NCBI RefSeq assembly: GCF_001949145.1
Contig: NW_019091393.1
Span: forward strand, 1,236,100-1,296,099
Length of the DNA stretch: 60,000 nt
DNA from: Acanthaster planci
Taxonomy: Eukaryota > Echinodermata > Asteroidea > Valvatida > Acanthasteridae
Reading direction: 5' to 3'
Under the pieces are notes generated by a model. That model ran no database searches. It worked only from the letters and a program-made list of their open reading frames with translations, and was not told the DNA's origin. A program made the translations under genes and the position numbers. Below are positions 21,801-35,500 of this stretch, in pieces (position 1 is the first letter of the stretch; each line of letters starts with the position of its first letter).

Positions 21801-24800
21801 CATGCAGATTCACTTTACAGTTTGATTTTATGGGTTTCGTCGGTTAAATTAACCACGTGTAATATAAAGTGTTGCAGGTTGTGGAATATCTAGGTATAAT
21901 CTGTTTACAGACGAACAAATTTACGAGTTCAATTAGGGGGCGGATCCGAGGGATGATGGAGGCTGCTGACACCGGGTTATAATGACCTATAGTTTCAATA
22001 CAAATCGCAAGCAGTTTATCTCTTGTTATTATTACACTCAACGTTTGCTCATATTTTACTCATTTGGAAATTGATAGAGATCTTCACTGCTTGTGGGAAA
22101 CAGCTTAAGTAGTCTAAAAACCGAAAATGTTTTAAAATATACCATCCAAACGAAACAAGTATATGTCCATCCAGTCACCATGAACTGTTAATGGACTTTT
22201 CTCATAACGATTTATCCGCGTTGAAGTTCTGCTTTTTTACTGCATGTACCTGTACATTAAAACAAAACACCCCCCCCCCAATTACCCATGGGCCATCCGA
22301 AGTTGTCTTTATTTCACGATAAGCAAAAAGCACGTGGGCATGAGAAACCCCTCGTTACGTATCGGTGACTCAGCATATTGGACTCGAACGCAGTCTGCTT
22401 ACAAGCATAGTAAAAGGAATTCTGAAAATTGCTGGTATGTCTAAGTCGATGTTGGAAAAAATCCAGTTTGTGATTATGCAAGAATGTTACGCAAATTACA
22501 AAGTTTCGAGAGTGTGCTTAAATCAAAAGTGGGTAGACCCTGGTTCAGGTCAAGCTGTTATGAAACGATTGAAAAGTCCTCAAAACGGTGTATTATAGTG
22601 AAGCCATCAACCGGCCCGATTCCTGACTTTGAGGGTCTTATTTTACATTTTAATCTTCAAGTCCCTGACTTAACAGATGCCTTACATGCAGTCAACATGT
22701 GCATTGGGTTAGCGTTATTTGTTGCCATTACAAGGCTATAACAATTTAGCAAGTCAAAAAAATTAAGTTGCAGTTTGAATCAGTGTGGTTGATTGACTGA
22801 GGGACTGAATTATTAAAATAAAATACAAAGTCAATATGATTCCCAGCTGAAAATAGTGGATGGTTTCCCCCATGGTTTCCAACTCGGAAAACATGCCGAC
22901 AGTGGCGACGCCACTAATCTCGCCCAAGCTGTAATTTTACGGTCATTCATTGCAAGGAAAGTTGTACCTACCTCCATGGTGGTACGCTCAAACTCGCTTT
23001 ATCACTGTCAACCACGTGAGTAAATATGGGTGACGTCACGAACCAGATCCCTGCTTCGTCCTGGATTGTGTCTCATCACGTGCTGCATAATGCCATCTTC
23101 ATCATTGTATTGTCGCTGACGGGTCTCATGACTCGACCAAAATTCGGTGCGAACAACCGTGGTGCCATTCCGGGGGTGAGCGTCGATGTTTTAAAACTCA
23201 CATATACCCAACAAGAAATAACGGACACAAAATAATCCCCGTACTCTAATCTTTCGTACCGGTTCCACGCGGTTCTCACAGCCCAGTTTTCAAAAATAAT
23301 ACCGTTATATTTGACTTGAAACATGTTTCCAAACTTTTGGAACGCAACTATTGTCGGTGTTTTTTGTTGCAAGTAAACCAGACATTGTTAGTCGTATAAC
23401 AAGCTGTTTGATCTTTTGTGTCTTGCAAACCATAACGAATTGTTCTGCCACTATATTTGTCACTTTCATCATCCGGCAGTACCTAGATATTTATGGGAAA
23501 ACGGTGGATAAGCCTACCCTTTTAATTTGAATCCAAGGGCCAAGCGAACAAAATGAGGGGGTTTGCTCTCCGAGTCTGACCACGTGTTTGGCGTCGGGCA
23601 ACGAACACAATTTGTAGTTGTGTTTAGTCGCAGTACTTCAAGTCTCTAAATCCAGTCGAAACAGCTATTAGCCCTGCACAAAACCTTTTAGAACACACTA
23701 CGTGCTTCGAAATTCGGTGAATTGGAAGCGTTTAAGCTCAAAGCGGGGCATGAACTCATCCATATCAAGGAGGTCGGGTTGGCTTGCCGCAATCTGCCAA
23801 CATGCTTCATATATTTAATGCCCTGGCTTTCCGGTGATTATTGAGACGACATCTGTGATTAAAATGATAAGTTTGACCATTTTTATCGGTTAGCTTCGCA
23901 GAATTCTATTTGAGTCTGCTAAATCGCAACACAGTTATTCCTCACCCAAACCACAAAACGATTTAAACGCTTAGACAACAATTATTCCGGCTTTTGTACA
24001 TGCAAGTTGGCAATGCCATACATCATATAGGAAGGAAAAGAAGTGGCGTTTAAATCAAAAGTCGCGAAAACGAGTTATAGATCCTTGAAAGTGCAACACT
24101 ATAAACATTCCTGAAAATCCATACAATTATTTGAGAAATCCGTAGATAAATGTTTCTACGCAGAACTCCGAAGAAAAGAGTTCCATTTAGAGACCCTCTT
24201 ATCCTCTAATAAAGGGCGCAGATAGCTTAGATTTGGGTAAAACCGGAAAAAGTATCAAAATGATCCGGCTTTGTTTTCATGGCGAGTGGAAACTGCTTTG
24301 GCATTACTAATTTATATGCATTAGAATGTTTGTCATCAAACAAATAATCTCCTCCGTTGACAAATGATTGATAACTGAATGTTATTCTGCTTTGGCGCAA
24401 TTGAATAATTTATCATCTAAATGATGTTTTCGGCATATAAGCAATTTCCGTAAGCCTTAGAACAACAATGAGAGGAAGATCTCCCCTGAGCTTAAACTGT
24501 ATAAGTCATTTTCATCAACATCCTGTGTTCGATTTTGAATCATGTTGTTCCAGGAATAGGTAAAGATAAACATAACATGCACGTATTGCTACAAGACTTT
24601 AAAATCCCACCCAAACTACTCCGATGTGCCGTAGAAGCCATGCAGAAACGCCTGATGTCCCAGTATCTTAATATACAGCCGTCCAGAAATGATTAATCAC
24701 GCTCTGCAGGGCTGAACATGGGCCCTACGGATCAATGTCATGAAAAAATCGAAATCGAAAGTCGCTTATCACCGTGAATCACATGTCTTGCTTAGTGATC

Positions 24801-27800
24801 ACCCAGCTCCCTCATCTAATCGACGCTCAGAATGTGACATTTTGGCGCTGCAGAAACGAGCATGCTTTAACAACGCACCTTTTTGCAATGACCCTCGCAA
24901 ACCACTGGTCTCATTTTGAAAAAGCAAAGACTCAATTCGTCTGCAGAGTGCATTTATGTTACCAATTTTTGCAGTATTCTTGAATACAAGTTCATGCTGT
25001 TTATTAAGCAAGGTGGCATTTTAATGCTTCAGACCAATCTGACATGTCAGCACAAATGTATTTGTCTAGACATTCATGATAACTTTACACTATACGCCTA
25101 CAAATGCTTGTGTTCGGTTAATAATTGCTATGCAACGTTGTAGGCTTGACATATGTGGACTGATCGAAAGGGCTTCGCATCAGAGAGGCTCTACAAGGCG
25201 GAGATGTTTCGCTTCTTCGTCGTCTCATCCCTGCCTGCGCTCACCCTTTGCATCCCAACAACTGGACAACTCCAATGTTTTTGTCATTAACTGCGCCATT
25301 TTTCTTTTGAATTATTTTTGAACCCAGGCCAAGGTTTGGATGCTCATGATTCCTGTCAGGATCGAACAAAAGTACACAGTTGGAAGATTGCCAACGCAAC
25401 TCAGTCGTTGTGACATGCGCAGTTTCTCATCTGCATATCCAGAGTCCAGTCAGGAAAGGTGTAAAATTTCTCTCACAAAAAAAGCAGCGCTAATTCGATC
25501 TGTCGACTGGCGAGACAAAATGAGCATAAGGGATGTTTTACGTGGCTTGCTTAGAAACGGGGATTATTTAGCCATTTATTATTTTGACTGAAATCAACAT
25601 CTCCTTATCTTTCAAGCTTCTCAATTATTATCATCTGTATCATTTTGTCTTATAATTATGTAAATTTCCCTTCATGTAATAGCCGTTGTGTTGATTTAGC
25701 AGTCTCATCACCCTGTATAACGTCAGTAGACATCTCCTGAAAATCTGAAGATGTAAAAGACGTCTCCACTATGGACATTCTTATCCACTGTCCGACGTTC
25801 GTCGCTTGGAGATCGCTGCATCGTTTAACACCTTGATCTCTTGTAAATTTGGATTGTTGCCAAGATCATACGCAGCGTGGAGTTTTCTACCTCGTGTGGG
25901 AGTAGTCTGTTCACTGTATTGCAGGGGCGGAGTGAAATTTGGAATTGATTACTGGGAGGAAGCGGGATAAGATTGAATGTTGAGTGGATGTGGGTGAAAT
26001 CAAGCTGCATGTCTCAATGTTACAACTGGAAATGCGGGGGCAATTGGTAATATTTGTGATCTAAATTTCTCTTTTTGGTGTTACCTGACAGTCGCCCAGG
26101 CACACAAGCCAAGTCGAACCACGTTTTCAAGATGTCCCACAGTCACATGCTGTGATTTTTTCAATAGGTCACGAAATTATTTTCGTTATCGAGAGCTTAA
26201 CTTTGCGATAAAAATGATACCTTAGTGTTTAAATTTTGGGCTTAAGCGTTATTGAAGTTCGAATCTCACGTGCGTATGATCATGATTCATTACACAAAGC
26301 AATAGACAACACCAAAGTGTCTATAATTCTTCAATTAAGGAAACAAATAACACATCCCTGAGGCCAGAAAACCTAAAAATAAATAAAAGAGTTTTATAAT
26401 CATTCTCACTTTACATCTCTCGAAAGTTTTTCTTAGCTGACAATTCAAGTCGAAGGCCTATCCAAGTTTTTTTAAACTACATGTATTTAAATAATTAGCT
26501 CCTTTAATTGTTAATGTCATGATTACATAATATTTCATCTACTCAGCTTGAAAATCGCTTCTTTATCAGTAGCAATGATAATTTGTCTATTTCTGGGATG
26601 TGTTAAAGTTGCCAGTTAAAGGCTTAGTGGGGAAAATTTAATGGAGCGGTTTCAATGTACATTTCAAAAATTCCATGTATTCTGAGCGGAGCTGTAAGAA
26701 ACATGGAGTACACCATGTCAGTATTTGTTAGTAGTTGAAATCAAATAATATTAAACCATGTTGACAGGTTCCACACCTTTTTAAAACGTCTATAGTGTAC
26801 GGCCGAAATAGATGCACTGAATGATGCTTTTTCCTTTTGAAGATTTCTTGTGATATTTTTGATATAATATGTGTATTTTTATCTCTTTTTTTCTCTGAAT
26901 TCAGGTGTACAAAACAATCACAACTCGTCTTAATTAACATTTACGTCCGCAAAATACCAAAGCACAGAGGTGCGGGGGCAGAATGTTTACATCGGTCTGG
27001 AAGAACCGGCTCATTCATTCATTCGTGGGAGTTTCCATTTTTGTTTACGTAATTTAAAAGAAATTTCATTTGAATGTGTTGGTAAATATATACAGTAATG
27101 ACCATAGACTGATCTCCCAGCACGGTTGTATTAGTGATCAGGCGCACTTTTGGTCTCTGATGCTTAAGCACTCACCCATTTTTGCCAAAATATCGTGCGG
27201 CATTTCTCCGTCAACCCTTCTTAAAAGTGGAAGAATCATTAATTCATTCTCGAATGCGGCTGAGTAGAACCACAGCTAAAAATAGACAGCGTTTCATCCC
27301 ATTGACGTCGGCGCTGAGCGATCAAGCCGACGGTAAAGGACAACTTCCGATTTATTCTGCTCCCGTCATCTGCGGACGGCTGTGCTGTCGCTCGCATAAA
27401 TGAGATGCGCATAAATCAATAATTGGAAAGAATTGTGCAGTTCTCTGTGCGAATTATTCATGGCACGCATGGGAAAGAAGGACCGCGTCGGTAGAACAAA
27501 AATTACTCAGTATTTTGTCTAATTTGTGCATGGCGTTGATGCTTCATTCTTCTTAGTTATCTTGAAACAAAAAGCAATGCTGAACCCACTGAATTATGCC
27601 CGCTTTAGGAAGTAAACGCGTTTTTCACAGATCTCTACAATGTGATTAGCAATTTCACATTTCGAAAAATACTTGCTTTTGAACGGTTTCCAAGCTTTTG
27701 CAATGGACTATTTCTTTTCAACAAAATGTTTTTCATTTTCTGCATGACAATTTCCTGAAGTTGTGCCTTTTTCACGACAGATTTGATTTGCCAGAAAAGG

Positions 27801-29299
27801 AAAGTTATTTTGGCAAAAGATGCACCTTTTTTACATTGAAAAGATGAATTCAACGGTGGAATTTTGTGTCGCGGAGATTACAAATTTACAAAGAATAAAC
27901 GTTGTCATTCTGTCTGTCTGGTACTGTGGGCCAATCGCTTTAAGGACATTAGGATACACCCCCCTTCCCCATTTTCTTTTACCCTTTAGGCATAAACCAT
28001 ATTTTTGTAAACGTAATAATGAATGCTCTAATTGCAGCAATGTCATCTCACACCATACTGCAGGGCCGTCCCGTCCGCACGCAGGTGGTACGCGCGCGTT
28101 ACATTCCTCCCCGACCAATAGGTTGTCGTGACTTGCTAGTGTGCGCACGCGATCAATTTGTCCAAAAAACATTGGTTTTGCACCAGACTTCACGAGGAAC
28201 TTCACATGTACCTGTACATCGCATAGCGGAAAGTTCCCTCCGCGAATGCCGTGGGATAGATACCTGCACAATATGGTGTGTGGGCGGAATTTATACTGAT
28301 ATGAGGGTGTTTTGTGTGGGGGGTACCTGTATAAAGATAACCAGCGGAAACTAATAATTAAAGTACTGATTCTGTCAATCAGAAAGACACCCCCCAAAGA
28401 AAAAAAACCTATTATGTCGGGTCGATATTAAAGGGTTTTCTGTGTTCTTGTTTGTGTTTGTTTTTTAGTGTTTTTTTTGCTCGTTTGTTTCGCCTCGTTT
28501 TCTTTGTTTGGGCGATTTTCGTGCTTTTTTGTCATTCACTGCACTTATCTTGTCTAATTTGACCAATTGCGAACATTACATATTTGGTATCGAGTATCGC
28601 AAACAGTATACTGCAACACAATTAATTTAATGTCATTATCTACGCTTTCCATGTGGCAAAATGTACCTTCTGAGTTCTGTTTCACAGCAGAAGGAAAGTA
28701 ATCAACAGATTTTGTGACATATCACAGACTATTTCCGCCTTGGCAAATTCATACGGGAAATCAGAGACCAGAGTTATAAACCCTCCTGTTCTTTTGAAAT
28801 CTGTCATGCATTTAAATTTCAGTTTCCTTCGTTCACGTTCAGACGCCTTTCCTTTCCTTTTGTTAAAAAATGCATTACACAGTCGTTTAAATCCCCAATA
28901 CGTGTTAAAATAACAAATGTAAAATAACAAAGTTTTTAAACAATGATCAATATTTTGTGATGTGGTAGGCGAAGTGGTGATGAAATCCACAAATTGCAGC
29001 AACAATAACTGCATGCAGATCACATCTCAAGAAAACTGCGTATAAAGGCTTTCAACCAATAAGGATTAAAATGTCTAATTCAGTTCGCCGAATCATGCGT
29101 ACCACAATTAAGATACTATATGAAATAAGTAATGATTTGGAAACTTAGATGAATCAAAAGATGTACTATTCAGAGAACATTTTCAAAAGTCGCCGAAATT
29201 TTCAGTGTGTCGTTTACACAATTTCAACAAAAATCATAGATTTTTACCAGTAGAAGAAACCCGCCGATAATGATGCAGTGCTGAATCGTAATCAATGAA
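12888..29299. other. long non-coding spacer, part 4
   Basis: About 16 kb have no recognisable exon. Points of note: TGACGTCT/TGACGTCA at 13553-13572; a possible decayed tRNA-type SINE on the minus strand near 13865-13911 (A-box-like TAGCTCAGCTGT, B-box-like GGTTCATCTTC 46 bases on); a CpG-dense patch at 15690-15800; an imperfect C/G-rich hairpin near 20970-21002; TGACGTCA at 23031; and an unexplained 188-codon open frame on the minus strand (27831-28397). The rest is AT-rich with random-looking open frames. Confidence 0.5.
27831..28397 (-). other. unexplained 188-codon open frame, doubtful coding
   Basis: This is the longest uninterrupted ATG-started frame outside the receptor exons and the gap. 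The product is basic, has no signal peptide, repeat or domain that I recognise, and contains scattered cysteines. The strand opposite is also open for 111 codons across the CpG-rich part, which suggests base composition rather than selection keeps both open. No promoter or polyadenylation context is clear. Confidence 0.12.
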
Positions 29300-29399
29300 T
29301 GACGTCATACCAGTCTTCGAAACTCTTTGACGTCTTATGGCGACAGGTGCCGGTGTGTGACGTCATTCGTGGCTGGCATGCGCAGCAGCTATGACGTCA
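29300..29399. promoter_or_regulatory. cluster of four CRE-type sites
   Basis: TGACGTCA occurs at 29300-29307, 29358-29365 and 29392-29399, and TGACGTCT at 29328-29335. The sites are 28-34 bases apart, near three helical turns. CREB/ATF-family bZIP dimers bind this octamer. A TATAAA lies downstream at 29535-29540, but no coding exon follows. It may be a distal enhancer or the promoter of a non-coding transcript. Confidence 0.45.
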
Positions 29400-29540
29400 G
29401 ACTTTCAGAGCGCCTTGGGTTCATTCCTCGCCCAAAAGAGCACGACGATTAAAATTGTCGCGTAATTATTGTGTTAGTGAGTTGCAATTGAGGAATGTTT
29501 GATCTGATTCGGTCAGGGGTCATGAACTGGCTGGTATAAA

Positions 29541-32500
29541 TGCATTGCCCTACGTGGAACGGTCATCGTGCATGGGCAAATGATGCACAACCACGCTAAC
29601 ACAAACGTATACGTGGTCCGCTCAGCACAGAGAACATCGTTAATCACGCAAACAATGCTTGTTCCGAAATTAAGGCCAAGGCATCAACACGGTCGAATTC
29701 ATGAAAAAAGAATTTTTCGTATATTTGGATTAGATTGATTTGTGTTGAAATAACAATTTTATTTTGGGGGAATGGGGAAGTTTACCACTGTTCTGAGAAT
29801 TATACGTAAAAATTATTAATCGGTATAGCATCTCTGACCACACGGCCAAAAATGTTTGTAGTCTAATGTTATGCGTGTTTATTTTCAGGAATACTCTCAG
29901 CTTGCCCAGACTTTTACTGAAATATCAAAAAGATAATGATGAAGTGATACTTCCAAACGGAATTGGAAACGTACAAAAGGCATACTGGCCACATATCCTT
30001 TATATTCACGCAAATCCAATATTGCCAAAATTGGAATGATTTGTCTTGCCTTGTAAGAAATGATATGAGTGGAAGGGTCCTTTGTTCCAGCATACTCTGC
30101 CTGTAAGGTAGAGAGATGCAAGGAAGCGTATGACTAAGCCACATAGTGCGGCCTATTTGTTTTTTAAGCAGTAGACTACTTTGCCAGGGAATTTCAACAG
30201 TGTAGAAGCTCGAAGTCATACGGATTCCGAAAAGGCATGGACTCAACAAATTCATCTCCAGCATTTCAGTTATTTTGCATCAAAATTTCATCACCATCAA
30301 AACGTTCTTCAAGATTTTCATCAAAATGTAATAGGAAGTCTATTCACAATTTACTTTCAAAACAACTTGCAGCCACGTTTCATCATGCCCAATATATGTA
30401 ATATTATTCAGAAAGTCTACCATACAAAAATTTGGTGAACTGCTTCGATAGTGAACTTAACTCTATAACCAGGAAACTGGCCTCATACCAACCACTTCAA
30501 ACCGTGATGAATGACCGGGAGGAATATGGGACTTCCCCTCCCGCCGTAGCAGGAGTAATAAAGAAGTGGTTTTCAAAGTAACAAAAACACGATAGCCAGC
30601 GATGATTCCTGTGCGGGTTGATAAGCGAAACCTGTTAACCGAGTTGAGACACTTATTTAGCAGCATAAAAAACTGAGGCATTAGTTTATACGAGAAGACC
30701 ATAAAGGGCTGCTTACTGGACTTCCTCTAACTTCAATGAGTAATCCGATCCTCTTGTTAACAACGTCTCGTTGAACCTAGAAATAATCAACATACGAACC
30801 AGATTTCGGGAAAGTGTTCCAAATACGGACAACACCAATTTTCCCTTAAAATGTTATAACAGCTGTCAGAAAGTGATAACGTCCTAAAAAGTTGAATTTC
30901 GCTAAGGAAATTCAGGAAGCATTTACTTAGAAAACCGTTTTTAATTTCAGACAAGTCCCATCGATTTGTGCACAGGGCCTCAGGTGTTGTCGGTATATGG
31001 AACTCTTTCCCAGATTTTCTGCATAGATACATCGGCAGATGATTTATGTCATAAAAAATTGCATTTCTTGATTTTCCGTATTTTTTTTCAAAATTAATGC
31101 ATGCGCGTATAGTTGATGGCCTACAAAATTTTCAGACAAGTTCTAAAAGAAAAATCTCCATTTTTTTAAAAGCCTAATGGCTATTCATGCATGCGCCAAT
31201 GACTCCTAACCAAAATTACCAAATTCTAAAACTGAAATAGAATCTTATTTCATTCCTAAAGAACCTACATACTCAGGCCAATAATTATTGTAGATCAGAA
31301 TCTTTTTCAGTAGTCATATTGTTAAATATAGCTCAGAGAAACCTCACTTGGTAGCGTTTTAATCGCTAAAATGCTGAGCAAAGGCTGAAAATATAGTGAA
31401 TTATAATACAACAGATCAAGTTGACCCGGATTTAAAACAGGCTGTATAATACTCTCTATAACATGTAGATATACCCCTCCAATATATCTTTACCCGTATT
31501 AAAATGATGCTGTGATGCCCTCGGGAATAAAATCTAAACTAATTTTCCAGTAACAGACGGACGAGTCATTTATGCACTATATAGTACACGTGACTTGCCA
31601 CCAAGTTTAGCCATGATAGAGTCCTGAAAAGGGGGAAACCATACGTCTTTAAAAGCATGTGACTAGAGCCCTTAGGTTGAACTTTGACGAACTATGGGGC
31701 AGAAATGGGAACTTGAATATTTTACCTTGCTTCATATTTTAAAGCCAAAAGCAGTTTTTGTAAGGTTGCGGAAAAAAACTTATCGTTTGGGGACATTTCA
31801 CAAGTTTAAAATGTAGAAACCAGTTTTGCGTATGTTTTATATGCATAATTAAGTTGAAGTGGCGGAAAATGGGAAATGTTAAGCTGAATGCAAAGACGGT
31901 AGGACTGAATGTGAAATCAATAAACGAAACCCAAGTGGAAGGAAACAGAAAAGAGTGAGGTCAGCCATCCTTGATTCATTACCCGGCAACACCAAGTTGT
32001 CTCCGGTCCGGATGTCCGAAAAAGTCGGATGTCTTCTGTAAACTCAGTTTCATGTCATGTCAATTCATTCCATGTAAGTTTAGCAGACTTTTAGGATCCA
32101 TGTTACCAAGTTTTACAAGTTTAGTGTACGCCGTTTAGAGAATACAAAGAAAAATGCACATGGCCTCCACTTGTGACCTCAAACAATTTGATGAGGACGA
32201 AACTGTCAAGATTTGATTTGTGATTTAATTTGATTTCACAGTACAAACACGTGTACGCAAATATAAAGGTGGAACAGTGACATAAAGAAAAGCTAGCTAT
32301 TGGGAAAAAAGCAGGGATGCCGCAAAAAACTGTCAGAAAGTCTTACTGAAAAATGTGTAGAAATGATAATATTTCAACTGATGTCATTAACGAAAAATGG
32401 GACACTCGTGGAAATAAAAGGAAATAATTACTCTGCCGACTGGGATTTATTCTGCTGAAGCCGGCCCCGAACTTCCTGAAGAAAACCAGCTATGTGACGT

Positions 32501-35500
32501 CATGGCACTTCCACAGAATTTATGGTTCGATGATTTTTGTCGGCGTGTCATTCTTACGCTTGAACGAACCCAAAGCAAAACAAAAAACCCGTGCTTTTGC
32601 TGCTTATTGCTGATACAACATCTCGTGACTAGAACTCTCGGTTCATGGCCGTGGGAAATTGTAAAGGTTTGGGGAATCGCTCATAGCGATTACATTATGC
32701 CCCTGTACCCACCCTGTCGGTGAAATTGGTTAATGTACAGTATACTTCAATTTATGATCCATTGAAGTCTGTGGTGCCCGTACCCAAGAAAGCGTCATAT
32801 TCCCGTCTCTGGAGTAGTCTTTATTTGAAAACACGTCGAACAAATGGATCATGGTTCAGCATATCATTTCCATTCCTGGGTTATGGTGACAATTATCAAG
32901 ATCATTTCAACTTGGAGCCCTAGTGCCGTTCAAGACCTGCTTTGAGGGCTGACTGAATTTGTTGGACCCAATTTCGGTGATTTCCTGGTCGAAGCTCATC
33001 ACATTACAGGAGGCCGTGCCCTCCAGTGTCTATCTGCCTACATCCTGCTTGGAGTTTTTGCCTTCGTCGAACACACTCCAAACACACACAGTATGGTAAA
33101 ACCAAAACAATGAGTTGAAATGGCGCGTTTTTTTCATTGAACAGTGAATCCGGCAAGTGAAAACTCTTTCCAAATACCTCGTGGCATACGCAAACAGATG
33201 ACAAGATAACTCAGAATCCGGGAAGTGTGGACTTCATTGTCGTTTCCTTCAAAGTGGCATGATTATTTTACCCCCATATTCTTTTTATCACTGATCCATT
33301 CCCATTCGGTTGAATTAGGATTTCCCGAAGAACTGATTCGTAATGCACAAATTCGTAATGCACATTATAGTAATTGGAGTCTTTTACTTTATTTATTCAC
33401 TTTTGTGAATGTAATCTTTAATGAGGGTAAACTCCGATTAGTGCACAGCATAGCTTTCCACGGAGGAAAATCATTGATAGATAAACAAGACATAAAACAT
33501 ACATAGCTAAAGTAGAAAGACATCATAAAACCAGACATGTACATGTATATAAGCACATTAACGATGAATATCAAATTCAATCGAAATTCCTGTAAGAAAT
33601 AATGTTAAAAGTTACTCAAATTACTATTTTATACAAATTACAGTGTGCTCCTTGACATGCTTATTAAAACTCACGATTGGTTGCAAGGTTTTACTGACAA
33701 GTGGAAGATCTTTCCATGCTTCACCTGGATTCCGAGAATTTGAAGAAACGTTTGCCAGTTTTAACTGGCAAACGGTTATTTCCGAAAATGGTTATTTCCG
33801 AAAATGAACATATGTCGGCGTAGTTTCCATCCTACAAGACGTCCTGCCTAATGTAGTCCAGAAGCCAAAGTGTCAAGTCTCCTCATCTTGTAAAATTATT
33901 TCTTTGCTTCGCCTCAATAAATTTAGCATATTCTAGTCTAATTTCATCAAGGATGCCGGGCTTCAGAAACCCAGTGAAAATCTTTTCCATTTTGCTATGG
34001 CCGGTCATATTTTAGCCAAAAATTAATACTCCACGCAGCTAATTTCATACTTTCTGTGAAAAATGAAACGCTCAATATGATTGCCAACTTTTTAACAGTG
34101 CACAAACCCCAATGGACAAATTCACAAAGAGATGGACGCCTTTACTCCTAGTGCATGTATAGTTTGCTTTCAGCTTCATGCTTTTCGATGTTAACCTGAC
34201 GTGAACCTCAGCATGTGCTTCACATTTTGTAAGCTGGCGGCGTCGCCTCTCACCACAATTGCACCACAACTTCCTGTCCCTCCCACTTTTTGACTCCATT
34301 CGGCTCTGGTCAATGATCTGTTTGTTATTGTTTAGATAAGGATCAAAATCATGCATGTGTACATAAATTTCGCCATGGTTCCTGCACTTCCCTCAGTTAG
34401 GGGAAGCATGTAAGAATACATGTCCTGTCTTGAGGATGCAGCGAGGATATAATACAATTTAACTTGGCGTTTCTAGTAAATCTGGTAGACTTGACTTCAT
34501 GAGTTCCTCAGCTCGGCACGACGCCATATCTAACCACGTTGACCATGATAATTGCCTTGAGGCTGAAAATGGCCCACCTTGTTCTGATTTCGACCTGCAG
34601 TTCATGGGAAGAACACCAGACGTGCCAGTTTCGGGGGTATCAAAACTTTCATCAACCTTCAAAACCAATATTACGACAGTAGCGGTAACTATCGAGGATG
34701 GAGTAATTAAAGCAGTTTTACAGGTCATGGCCTTATGTTCATCAGTCCATCACGTATAAAGCCTACCCATGACATACACGGTCGACCCCCATAATTGCAC
34801 CCTGAATTGTGAGACGGAACGGGCAGCTTTATGTCATAACGCCTACAAGTTGGGTCTTACTTTCATCAAAACAAAACATAATTAGTGGAATTTAATTTTC
34901 AGTGAGTTCCACATTGTTTTGTACAGTTGGGGACAAACTGTCGAGGGTCAAGAAATGGTCTTCAGCAATATTAAACTATGTTTTTAAAACACAGAGTTGG
35001 CTTCTCTTTCTCGAAAGTAAACTTACTTGAATAAAATATATTCTTTCATAACTTTTGCGGATACGCGAATGCCAACAGCGGGACGATATTACGTATCTTT
35101 ATCTCTTTTAAAAAGAAATTAGAATCCTTTGTCTGCGGAAAATTGATGTTGTTGAGATGCTGGAATACACTTCTCTGCTCTTGTGTGTTGCTTCAAGCGG
35201 GAAAGGAAAGGCTGCGGTTTTTGAAAGCGATCGTCTTCTCATGCAGTGAAGAAATGAACATTGGAAGCTCAGCCTCACAAGGCGAAAACCGCAACAATGT
35301 CTGGAATGCTGCTTGGTTTTTCACTGAACAATATTAATGAAAATCGGGGAAGCTACACCCATATTCATTATCAGTTACCTCATGCCCCAAAAAGGTGAAC
35401 ATTTCCTCAGAAATAGCCAACGCCGATTTCGATAAAACACATGGAAGATATAGGGCTGTGCCAAATATATCGATATCCGATCATCAACCAAACATTGCGA

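Noticed and set aside
26255-26275. B-box-like GTTCGAATC suggesting a tRNA
   Set aside because: No A box at proper distance and no cloverleaf can be drawn.
34459-34759. about 88-codon open frames on both strands
   Set aside because: There is no domain, no clear splice partners, and both strands are open, so coding evidence is insufficient.
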